Below, piece after piece: positions 1 to 6,221 of a stretch of DNA of 7,826 nt (positions are counted from its first letter, which is position 1; each line of letters begins with the position of its first letter). The notes beneath the pieces were generated by a model, which saw only the letters and a program-made list of their open reading frames with translations, did no database searches and was not told the origin of the DNA. Source of the DNA: Bacteroidales bacterium (lineage in GTDB: Bacteria > Bacteroidota > Bacteroidia > Bacteroidales > UBA12077). The position numbers and the translations under genes are program-made. The stretch spans positions 1 through 7,826 of the forward strand of contig DAOVYZ010000156.1 of the NCBI GenBank assembly GCA_030635365.1. The letters run 5' to 3'.

Positions 1-1216
1 CATTATTTAACGCTTCAATAACCCTTGGGTATGATTTTCCTTTTAGGATGTATTTCTTCGCTCTTTCCGCTAATATTTTATGATTTAAGGCACGAGGAAT
101 ATCAGCCTTGGTAAAATAATACTGAGCATCTCTGGGTAAAATTTGTAATATTGTGTCTGTATTCTTATCATCTACTACTCCAAAAACAATGTGTAAATTT
201 TTGTGAGGAGTTTGTTTAATCTGGTCAACGATACATGATATTCCTTCAAAATTATGACCGGTATCACAAATTATAAGAGGATTATTGTTTAAAATTTGCC
301 ATCGCCCAAGTAAACCGGTATTTTTAATTACATTTTCCAAACCTGTATATATTGATGTTTGATTAACATCATAATTCTTTTTATTCAATAATTCAATAGC
401 TTTTAAAGCTGTTACCACGTTTCTTTTTTGGTAATTTCCTAATAAATCTAATTTTATATTTTCATAAACAATACCGTCTTTATGTTTAACATTGAATACT
501 TGTTTATTGTCAAGCGTTAACATTGAGTAATCAATACTATAATATTGATCTGCAAAATAAATGTTAGTTTGGTTTTTATTTGCATAACTATTAAAAACCG
601 GCATAGTTTCTTGTTGTGTTTCGCCAATAACAACAGGTATATTCCCCTTAATTATTCCGGCTTTTTCTTTTGCAATTTCAGCAATAGTATTACCCAAAAA
701 AGTAGTGTGGTCTAGTCCAATATTGGTAATTATAGATAAATCTGGAGAGATAATATTGGTAGAGTCCAGACGGCCGCCCATTCCTGTTTCCACAACAGCA
801 ATATCAATTTCTTCAGATGCAAAGAATTCAAAAGCCATTGCAACAGTCATTTCAAAAAAAGAGGGTTTCAATTTTGAAAAAATATTTTGATGATTCTCAA
901 TAAATTCAACAACTTTATATTCAGGAATCATTGCCCCGTTAACCTTTATTCGTTCTCTAAAGTCTTTAAGGTGAGGCGAGGTGTAAAGTCCTACTTTATA
1001 TCCAGCCTCTTGTAATATAGAAACTAACATGTGAGAAACAGAACCCTTTCCGTTTGTCCCTGCGATATGGATACTTCTAAATTGTTTATGCGGATGATTA
1101 AAATATTTATCCAGGGCAAGAGTATTATTTAAATCAGCCTTATAGGCAGCCTTTCCCTGTCGCTGATACATTGGGAGTTGGCTAAAGAGCCAGTTTAGGG
1201 TTTTTGTATAATTCAT
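1..1216 (-). CDS. folC: Bifunctional folylpolyglutamate synthase / dihydrofolate synthase, C-terminus cut by window edge
   Basis: FolC is a cytoplasmic ATP-dependent ligase that joins L-glutamate to dihydropteroate, making dihydrofolate, and then adds further glutamates to folates. Read on the minus strand from ATG 1216-1214, it is open for 405 codons and leaves through the left edge. The family is usually about 400-430 residues, so only a short tail is missing. Visible motifs are the P-loop GTNGKGS (53-59), YTSPHL (78-83), ETGMGGRLDSTN (143-154), TNIGLDHTTFLG (164-175), AKEKAGI with the conserved lysine at about 185, LLGNYQKRN (258-266), GRWQ (304-307), DTGHN (318-322) and YFTKADIPRAL (367-377). 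DTGHN stands where many phyla have D-x-AHN; from memory this is normal in Bacteroidota. The start is the first Met of the typical N-terminus MNYTKTLNWLFSQLPMYQ. No Shine-Dalgarno is seen. It diverges from the PIN-PhoH gene. No frameshift is visible and identification is secure. Confidence 0.96.
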   Translation of the reverse strand, partial: MNYTKTLNWLFSQLPMYQRQGKAAYKADLNNTLALDKYFNHPHKQFRSIHIAGTNGKGSVSHMLVSILQEAGYKVGLYTSPHLKDFRERIKVNGAMIPEYKVVEFIENHQNIFSKLKPSFFEMTVAMAFEFFASEEIDIAVVETGMGGRLDSTNIISPDLSIITNIGLDHTTFLGNTIAEIAKEKAGIIKGNIPVVIGETQQETMPVFNSYANKNQTNIYFADQYYSIDYSMLTLDNKQVFNVKHKDGIVYENIKLDLLGNYQKRNVVTALKAIELLNKKNYDVNQTSIYTGLENVIKNTGLLGRWQILNNNPLIICDTGHNFEGISCIVDQIKQTPHKNLHIVFGVVDDKNTDTILQILPRDAQYYFTKADIPRALNHKILAERAKKYILKGKSYPRVIEALNN

Positions 1217-1419
1217 AATAATAAAAATAGAATTCAAAAATAGTTATAATTACCATGTATTATATGAATTCTCTACGGTTATGCTCCTTCTTGAAAAAAT
1301 TCCTTCTAAAATTTCTATAAATGTTGGGATTTGTTAATAAATTTATAAAAAAATAAAAATGGTAAAATTTTTAGAAATTAAAAAATAAGTACATTGCTTT
1401 CAACTAAAATACACATTAT
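1217..1419. other. Divergent intergenic region between folC and PIN-PhoH
   Basis: This 203-base AT-rich spacer lies between two divergent starts and so must carry the promoters for both. On the minus strand it holds the candidate folC -7 element at 1235-1242. On the plus strand I found no exact TAnnTTTG before the start at 1420; the nearest is TACATTGC at 1390-1397, which fails at the last two fixed positions. I see no tRNA-like fold, no convincing ORF and no G/C-rich hairpin with a T-tract. Confidence 0.6.
1235..1242 (-). promoter_or_regulatory. Candidate Bacteroidota -7 element for folC
   Basis: The minus strand reads TATTTTTG, an exact match to the Bacteroidota -7 consensus TAnnTTTG, ending 18 bases before the folC ATG. 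This would give a very short 5' leader of roughly a dozen bases. No TTG is found 17-23 bases further upstream, so the -33 half is missing or degenerate. The motif is low in information in AT-rich DNA, so position is the main support. Confidence 0.4.
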
Positions 1420-2742
1420 ATGAAAAAAAATAAAAAAATCTTTGTTATAGATACAAATGTTATACTTCACGATTATAATTGCTTATATAAATTCCAGGAG
1501 AATGATATTGTTTTACCTATAGTTGTATTAGAGGAGCTTGACTACTTAAAAAAGGGTGATAATCAAATAAATTTTCACGCAAGGGAATTTACACGGGAAT
1601 TAGATAAAATATCGGGAGATGGATTGTTTAATGGGGGGATTTCACTTGGGAAAGAACTTGGTAAATTATCTATAGAAACAGGCAAACCATTTTCAGATCA
1701 ATTAGGAACTTCATTTCCTGAAAAAACACCGGATCATCGTATTTTAGCAATTGCCGAGCATGTAAAAGTAAAGAAAAAAGGTGATGAGGTAATCCTTATT
1801 AGTAAGGATATAAACCTTAGAATGAAAGCTAAATCTTTAGGTATTTTAGCTCAGGATTATAAAAATGATCAGATTGCAGATATTGATAAGATACATAAAG
1901 ATATTGAAACAGTTGAAAATATTAATGATCAGCTTATATCAAGGTTTTATGAATCACATGAGGGTGTTCCTATAGAAGAATTTAAAATTGCACCATTACC
2001 TCACCAATATTTTATATTGAAAGGGCTTAAAACGTCAGCATTAGCGCATTACGACCCAAATAGTAAGACATTACAACGCGTTGAAAAGCATAGAACGTAT
2101 GGGATTGATCCCAGGAATGCAGAGCAAACATTCTCGATAGATGCTTTATCCAGGTCTGAAATTCAGTTAATTGCGTTAACAGGGAAGGCAGGTACTGGAA
2201 AAACACTACTGGCACTTGCAGCAGCTTTACATCAGGAGAAAAAATTTAACCAAATACTTTTAGCAAGGCCAATTGTTCCTTTAGCAAATCGAGACCTGGG
2301 TTTTTTACCGGGAGATGTTAAAGAAAAGATATTGCCTTATATGCAACCTTTATTTGATAATTTGTCAGTAATAAAAAATCAATTTAAAGCTCAAAGTAAG
2401 GAATATCAGCAAATAGAGGAAATGCAAAAAACAGAAAAACTCATAATAAGCCCTTTAGCTTATATCAGGGGACGAAGCTTATCAAATGTATTTTTTATTG
2501 TTGATGAAGCACAGAACCTTACACCGCATGAGGTTAAAACTATTATTACGCGAGCAGGGGAGGGTACTAAAATGATTTTCACCGGAGATATAAACCAAAT
2601 AGATTCACCATATCTTGACATGAAATCGAATGGATTAAGTTTCTTAGCGGATAGAATGAAAGGGCAGGATATCTTTGCACATGTTAATCTTATTAAAGGT
2701 GAAAGAAGTTATTTGGCAGAATTAGCAAGTGATTTGCTTTAA
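1420..2742 (+). CDS. PIN domain-PhoH ATPase fusion (PhoH2/YlaK type, putative RNase-helicase)
   Basis: This 440-residue protein joins an N-terminal PIN nuclease domain (about 6-150) to a C-terminal PhoH P-loop ATPase (about 235-438). The PIN acidic set is present: D11 in VIDTN, E38/E39 in VVLEELD, D105 in TPDHRIL and D130 in ISKDINLR. The ATPase has Walker A GKAGTGKT (255-262), Walker B FFIVDEAQN (358-366) and a sensor-like FTGDINQID (387-395). Characterised mycobacterial PhoH2 proteins of this architecture couple ATP-dependent RNA unwinding to RNA cleavage, so the same cytoplasmic role is inferred here. Older annotations call these phosphate-starvation proteins, but nothing nearby supports a phosphate role. 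The start MKKNKKIFVIDTN puts the first PIN aspartate at the usual depth. The truncated sixA follows after 10 bases, so the two were probably co-transcribed. No short antitoxin-like ORF was seen directly upstream. All key residues are intact and the length is normal. Confidence 0.94.
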   Translation: MKKNKKIFVIDTNVILHDYNCLYKFQENDIVLPIVVLEELDYLKKGDNQINFHAREFTRELDKISGDGLFNGGISLGKELGKLSIETGKPFSDQLGTSFPEKTPDHRILAIAEHVKVKKKGDEVILISKDINLRMKAKSLGILAQDYKNDQIADIDKIHKDIETVENINDQLISRFYESHEGVPIEEFKIAPLPHQYFILKGLKTSALAHYDPNSKTLQRVEKHRTYGIDPRNAEQTFSIDALSRSEIQLIALTGKAGTGKTLLALAAALHQEKKFNQILLARPIVPLANRDLGFLPGDVKEKILPYMQPLFDNLSVIKNQFKAQSKEYQQIEEMQKTEKLIISPLAYIRGRSLSNVFFIVDEAQNLTPHEVKTIITRAGEGTKMIFTGDINQIDSPYLDMKSNGLSFLADRMKGQDIFAHVNLIKGERSYLAELASDLL

Positions 2743-2752
2743 AATTGCTTTA

Positions 2753-3051
2753 ATGCAAGAATATAAAGAACTATATATTGTCCGTCATGGTAAGTCTACC
2801 CAAGATTATGGGAATGTGTCGGACATTGACCGTCCATTGAAGGAAAGAGGAGTTAATGATGGGTATGCCATGGCTAAACGCTTATTAAGTAAAAATAAAA
2901 TCCCCGAATTAATATTGACCAGCCCTGCAGTCAGAGCTTTACATTCTGCAACTATTTTTGCCAGAACTTTCAATTCCCCTTTTGAAAAAATAGTATTAAA
3001 TAAAGATATATACCTTTAGATTCATTTTTTGATTACCCCAAGAATAACTGA
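2753..3051 (+). pseudogene. Internally deleted, frameshifted SixA-type histidine phosphatase remnant
   Basis: The start of this ORF is clearly a histidine phosphatase (phosphoglycerate-mutase fold, SixA-like): LYIVRHGKS with R11 and H12, DRPLKERG (26-33), and LTSPAVRALHSATIFA with R61. From ATG 2753 the frame gives only 88 residues before TAG at 3017-3019, while the family is usually about 160. The second half, with the second catalytic His (typically in GHNP), is absent in every forward frame before mtaB. Just past the stop, in another frame (3013-3051), the DNA encodes PLDSFFDYPKNN then TGA. This resembles the hydrophobic-Y-P-K tail that ends many Bacteroidota members. I infer an internal deletion of some 60-70 codons with a shifted frame. 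A GTG at 2729, inside the PhoH gene, could add 8 residues, but ATG 2753 fits the family N-terminus better. The product should be catalytically dead. The tail match rests on family memory; the truncation is certain from the sequence. Confidence 0.75.
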
Positions 3052-3071
3052 AAATGTATTGGAACTAACTC

Positions 3072-3092
3072 ATATAATTGAATCAATTATAT
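3072..3092. repeat. Perfect inverted repeat (10-bp arms, 1-bp centre) upstream of mtaB
   Basis: The left arm ATATAATTGA (3072-3081) is the exact reverse complement of the right arm (3083-3092), around a single central A at 3082. A second dyad overlaps it: TTGAAT (3078-3083) and ATTCAA (3091-3096). It lies 15 bases upstream of the candidate mtaB -7 element, across the -33 region, where a dimeric regulator could bind. The one-base centre and all-A/T-rich arms make it a poor RNA terminator. No bound factor can be named from the sequence. Confidence 0.55.
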
Positions 3093-3107
3093 TCAAATTA
3101 AATAATT

Positions 3108-3115
3108 TACCTTTG
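3108..3115 (+). promoter_or_regulatory. Candidate Bacteroidota -7 element for mtaB
   Basis: TACCTTTG matches TAnnTTTG exactly and ends 22 bases before the mtaB ATG at 3138. The nearest upstream TTG (3078-3080) lies 27 bases away, longer than the usual spacing of about 17-23, so the -33 element is weak or the palindrome region replaces it. This suggests mtaB has its own promoter rather than depending on read-through from the PIN-PhoH gene. Confidence 0.55.
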
Positions 3116-3137
3116 TACCTCGAAAATATAATTTTTA

Positions 3138-4448
3138 ATGTTAAGTACAGGGGTAAACGAGAAAAAGGTCGCATTTCACACATTAGGTTGTAAACTAAAT
3201 TTTTCGGAAACATCAACAATTTCCAGAAATTTTAAATTGAAAGGTTTTGAAGTTGTTGGGTTTAATTCAGAAGCGGATATTTACGTTATAAATACATGCT
3301 CAGTAACTGAACAAGCTGATAAAAAATGTAAGCAGGTTATAAGAAAAATCCAAAATAGAAATCCCAATGCTTATATTGTTGTAGTTGGGTGTTATGCACA
3401 ATTAAAACCTAAGGAGATTGCATCAAATTTGGGTGTAGATTTGGTGCTGGGAACAAAGGATAAATTCAATATTCTTGAACACATTGGTAATTTAGAAAAA
3501 AATAAAGAGCCTATAGTTTATTCATGCGAGATTGAAGAAGTGAATAGTTTCGATTCTTCGCATTCAGAAGCAGATAGAACCCGGTCATTTTTAAAAGTGC
3601 AGGATGGGTGCGATTATTCATGCTCATATTGTACAATCCCGTTGGCTAGAGGTAGAAGCAGAAATAAAAGTATATCAGAATTGATAATTGAAGCTCAAAA
3701 GATAGCTGAATCAGGTATAAAAGAAGTTATTTTAACAGGAGTAAATATTGGAGATTTTGGTAAATCCTCAGATGAAACTTTCTTGGAGTTGATTAAAGCA
3801 CTTGAAGAAGTAGAGGGAATAGAAAGAATTAGAATATCATCAATTGAGCCTAATCTATTAAAGAATGAAATAATTGAGTTTGTATCGAAATCAAAAAAAA
3901 TAATGCCTCATTTTCATATCCCACTGCAATCGGGATGTAATGAAATACTTGCTAAAATGCAACGCAGGTATAACAGAGAGTTATTTGAATCGAGAATTGA
4001 TAGAATAAGAGAGTTGATTCCTGATGCATTTATCGGAGTTGATGTTATTGTTGGATTTCCAAGTGAATCAGATAAAGATTTTGAGACAACATATAATTTT
4101 CTAGAAAAAATAGACGCTTCTTATTATCATGTTTTTTCATACTCAGAGCGCCCAAATACAAAGTCAGCTGGTTTTGATAATAAGATTCCAAGAAATATTA
4201 TACTTAAAAGGAGCAAGCAACTGCAAAAGTTAGCAGAAGAGAAACAAAATAGGTTCTACAAGCAAAATATAGGTAAAGTTGCGAATGTACTTTTTGAAGC
4301 ATATAAGAGAAATGATCAAATATTTGGATTTACTGAAAATTATATTAAAGTGGAAACCCTACATGACAGAAGTTTCGTAGGTGAAATTAAAAAAATAAAA
4401 TTGCATGCTTTAGCGAAAAGTGGAAATGTTATTGTTAAAATGAGTTAA
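3138..4448 (+). CDS. mtaB: tRNA (t6A37) methylthiotransferase MtaB
   Basis: MtaB is a radical-SAM enzyme that converts N6-threonylcarbamoyladenosine at position 37 of ANN-decoding tRNAs to its 2-methylthio form, using two [4Fe-4S] clusters. The 436 residues show the three-part methylthiotransferase layout. The N-terminal UPF0004 domain has cysteines C18 (LGCKLN), C54 (NTCSVT) and C85 (VGCYAQ). The radical-SAM core has C158, C162 and C165 in GCDYSCSYCTIP. The C-terminal TRAM-like RNA-binding part covers about 375-436. Other hallmarks are LTGVNIGDFG (199-208), HIPLQSGCNEIL (260-271) and VDVIVGFPSE (301-310). TLGCKLN and TGVNIGD favour MtaB over MiaB or RimO. The start codon fits the family N-terminus and the promoter just upstream. 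No Shine-Dalgarno is visible. All six cluster cysteines are intact. The upstream neighbour is the phosphatase remnant; suhB follows after 63 bases with its own promoter-like motif. Confidence 0.95.
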   Translation: MLSTGVNEKKVAFHTLGCKLNFSETSTISRNFKLKGFEVVGFNSEADIYVINTCSVTEQADKKCKQVIRKIQNRNPNAYIVVVGCYAQLKPKEIASNLGVDLVLGTKDKFNILEHIGNLEKNKEPIVYSCEIEEVNSFDSSHSEADRTRSFLKVQDGCDYSCSYCTIPLARGRSRNKSISELIIEAQKIAESGIKEVILTGVNIGDFGKSSDETFLELIKALEEVEGIERIRISSIEPNLLKNEIIEFVSKSKKIMPHFHIPLQSGCNEILAKMQRRYNRELFESRIDRIRELIPDAFIGVDVIVGFPSESDKDFETTYNFLEKIDASYYHVFSYSERPNTKSAGFDNKIPRNIILKRSKQLQKLAEEKQNRFYKQNIGKVANVLFEAYKRNDQIFGFTENYIKVETLHDRSFVGEIKKIKLHALAKSGNVIVKMS

Positions 4449-4486
4449 AACCTTTATTTGAATAAGTATACAAAATATAGGTTTGT

Positions 4487-4494
4487 TATCTTTG
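4487..4494 (+). promoter_or_regulatory. Candidate Bacteroidota -7 element for suhB
   Basis: TATCTTTG matches TAnnTTTG exactly in the 63-base gap between mtaB and suhB, ending 17 bases before the suhB ATG. A TTTG lies at 4457-4460, but its 26-base spacing is longer than the common 17-23. If used, it would start a separate transcript covering suhB, the acyltransferase and the glycosyltransferase. Confidence 0.5.
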
Positions 4495-4511
4495 AAAACT
4501 AAAATTATTAT

Positions 4512-5306
4512 ATGAATCTGGAAAAAGTCTGTAAACAAGTTGTTAATTTAACTGAAAGCGTAGGGAAATTTATTATATCAGAAAATAATAATGAACTATT
4601 AAAAGTTGAAGAAAAAGGATTGCATGATTTTGTTACCTATGTAGATAAAACTGCTGAAAAGAAACTTGTAGAAGGTTTAAGCGATATTCTCCCGGAGGCA
4701 GGGTTTATTGCCGAAGAAGGTACTTCGACAAAAGATGGCAAAACATATAAATGGATTATTGACCCACTTGATGGTACAACAAATTATATACATAGAATTA
4801 CTCCATATGCAATAAGTATTGCTCTAATGGAAAATAATGAGGTTGTTTTAGGAGTTGTACATGAATTGGGGCTTGATGAATGTTTTTATGCTTGGGGAAA
4901 TGGCTCGGCATATTTAAATGGCAAGGAGATAAAAGTTTCAGAGAAGAATAAAATAGAGGATAGTTTAATTGCAACAGGTTTTCCGTATTATGATTATAAG
5001 AGAATAAAACCTTTTTTAGAATCGCTGGAGTTTTTTATGAAAAATTCGCATGGTGTTCGACGTCTTGGTTCTGCAGCTACCGATTTGGCATATGTAGCCT
5101 GTGGAAGATTTGAAGCTTTTTATGAATATAGCTTAAGCCCTTGGGATGTTGCAGCAGGAGCATTTATTGTTCAGCAAGCAGGTGGCAAGGTTTGTGATTT
5201 TAAAGGAGGTAGTAATTATATTTTTGGAAAGGAAATAATTGCTACAAACGAGTTTGTTTTTAATAATTTTTTTAAAGATATTAACCAAATAATGTCAAAT
5301 AAATAA
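4512..5306 (+). CDS. suhB: Inositol monophosphatase family protein (SuhB-like)
   Basis: This is a Mg2+-dependent, Li+-sensitive-type sugar phosphatase of the inositol monophosphatase fold, which hydrolyses myo-inositol-1-phosphate or related phosphomonoesters in the cytoplasm. Its 264 residues match the usual 260-270. The metal-site motifs are complete: DFVTYVDKTAEK (39-50), AEEG with E69 (67-70), WIIDPLDGTTN with D84 and D87 (81-91), and SPWDVAAG with D212 (209-216). RRLGSAATDLAYVACGR (183-199) is the conserved helix after the substrate loop. The start at 4512 gives a typical N-terminal helix. The acyltransferase ATG comes one base after its TAA, implying a shared transcript and probably translational coupling. 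The true substrate cannot be told from sequence: inositol phosphate, another sugar phosphate, or a nucleotide such as PAP in the related CysQ branch. The motifs fit SuhB/IMPase better than CysQ. The transcription-antitermination role of E. coli SuhB should not be assumed here. Confidence 0.9.
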   Translation: MNLEKVCKQVVNLTESVGKFIISENNNELLKVEEKGLHDFVTYVDKTAEKKLVEGLSDILPEAGFIAEEGTSTKDGKTYKWIIDPLDGTTNYIHRITPYAISIALMENNEVVLGVVHELGLDECFYAWGNGSAYLNGKEIKVSEKNKIEDSLIATGFPYYDYKRIKPFLESLEFFMKNSHGVRRLGSAATDLAYVACGRFEAFYEYSLSPWDVAAGAFIVQQAGGKVCDFKGGSNYIFGKEIIATNEFVFNNFFKDINQIMSNK

Positions 5307-5307
5307 G

Positions 5308-6192
5308 ATGAAATTAGCAGGTGCATTTTTTTACATAATTTTTAGTTGGCTATTAGCTCATTCACCACGGTTTATTCTTTTCGGGATAGCTGATTTTATA
5401 TATTTTATCGTTTACAGAGTAATTAAATATAGAAAAAAAGTTGTTCTGAATAATTTAAGAAATTCTTTTCCGGAAAAAACCGAAGAAGAAATAAGAATTA
5501 TTATGAAGAAATTTTTTCGGTATTTTGGAGACCTGGTTGTAGAAAATATTGCTATTCCAAGAATGTCGAAAAAGCGACTGCTAAAAATAGTAAACATTAA
5601 GAATCCTGAAGTTTTTACAGAATTATATAATCAGAAAAAGAATCTTATTGGTATTTTAGGGCATTATGCAAATTGGGAAATGTGCATGGGGATTTCTTTA
5701 TACACTAAATATCAGATATTAAGTGTTTATAAACCATTAAACAATAAATTTTTTGATAAAGAGTTTTTTAATCTGAGAAGCAGGTTTGGCGCAATCCCTG
5801 TTACCATGGATGATACGTATAGAGTAATACTTGATCATCGTAGAAAAAACAAACTTTTTATTTTGGGATTAATCTCAGACCAAAGGCCACAAAAAAGTAG
5901 TACAAACCATTGGGTGAAATTTCTTAATCAGGATACACCCGTTTTTTTTGGTCCTGAAAAGATTGCCAAGAAATTTAATGCAGTAGTCTTTTATACACAT
6001 GTTGATAAGGTGAAAAGAGGTTTTTATGAGGTAGAATTTACTATTCTTATTAGTGACCCTTTAAAATGCAAGGAAAATGAAATTACAGAAACTCACGTAA
6101 AATTTTTAGAAAATAAAATAATTGAAAAGCCGGAATTATGGTTGTGGTCACATAAGAGATGGAAGTATAAGAGAGATAATGAAGAATCTTAA
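5308..6192 (+). CDS. Lipid A biosynthesis acyltransferase, LpxL/HtrB family
   Basis: The family transfers a secondary acyl chain from acyl-ACP to the lipid A precursor at the inner face of the cytoplasmic membrane. The 294 residues begin with a hydrophobic membrane-associated stretch (about 5-36) and a basic segment (about 37-46). The catalytic H-x4-E motif is HYANWE (H119, E124). Further family hallmarks are the acceptor-site region SDQRP (190-194) and the C-terminal WLWSHKRWK (278-286). Length is typical for Bacteroidota members, slightly shorter than E. coli LpxL. The start is ATG 5308, one base after the suhB stop and with no separate ribosome-binding site, so coupling to suhB translation is likely. 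The glycosyltransferase follows after 29 bases. Which acyl chain and position it uses cannot be read from sequence, so no lpxL or lpxM symbol is given; some Bacteroidota homologues may acylate other lipids. No missing catalytic residue is seen. Confidence 0.92.
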   Translation: MKLAGAFFYIIFSWLLAHSPRFILFGIADFIYFIVYRVIKYRKKVVLNNLRNSFPEKTEEEIRIIMKKFFRYFGDLVVENIAIPRMSKKRLLKIVNIKNPEVFTELYNQKKNLIGILGHYANWEMCMGISLYTKYQILSVYKPLNNKFFDKEFFNLRSRFGAIPVTMDDTYRVILDHRRKNKLFILGLISDQRPQKSSTNHWVKFLNQDTPVFFGPEKIAKKFNAVVFYTHVDKVKRGFYEVEFTILISDPLKCKENEITETHVKFLENKIIEKPELWLWSHKRWKYKRDNEES

Positions 6193-6221
6193 CAAATAAT
6201 CAGGCTTATTAATAAGGTAAT

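Noticed and set aside
705..890. 61-codon plus-strand ORF inside folC
   Set aside because: It lies wholly antisense to well-conserved FolC motifs, has no family resemblance, and is explained as a shadow of the minus-strand gene.
1310..1379. AATTTCTA ... TAGAAATT inverted repeat upstream of the PIN-PhoH gene
   Set aside because: Eight A/T-rich bases separated by 54 bases are expected by chance in DNA of this composition.
1390..1397. TACATTGC as the -7 element of the PIN-PhoH gene
   Set aside because: It matches only four of the six fixed positions of TAnnTTTG, too weak to list as a promoter.
2027..2215. 62-codon minus-strand ORF inside the PIN-PhoH gene
   Set aside because: It is antisense to conserved PhoH sequence up to the Walker A region, with no promoter or recognisable protein. 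Shadow ORF.
2729..2752. GTG start for the phosphatase remnant overlapping the PIN-PhoH gene
   Set aside because: It adds eight residues not seen in the family N-terminus, while ATG 2753 gives the usual short lead into LYIVRHG.
3020..3190. 57 open codons in frame after the phosphatase TAG
   Set aside because: The translation has no GHNP-like motif or phosphatase resemblance, and its last third overlaps mtaB in another frame. Stop-codon readthrough is not supported.
5412..5597. 61-codon minus-strand ORF inside the acyltransferase gene
   Set aside because: It is a hydrophobic low-complexity translation of the opposite strand of AT-rich coding DNA. Shadow ORF.
6205..6216. 12-bp palindrome CTTATTAATAAG before the glycosyltransferase start
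   Set aside because: Palindromes of six-base arms are expected several times in a window of this size and AT content. Its overlap with a weak AAGG is not enough to claim translational control.
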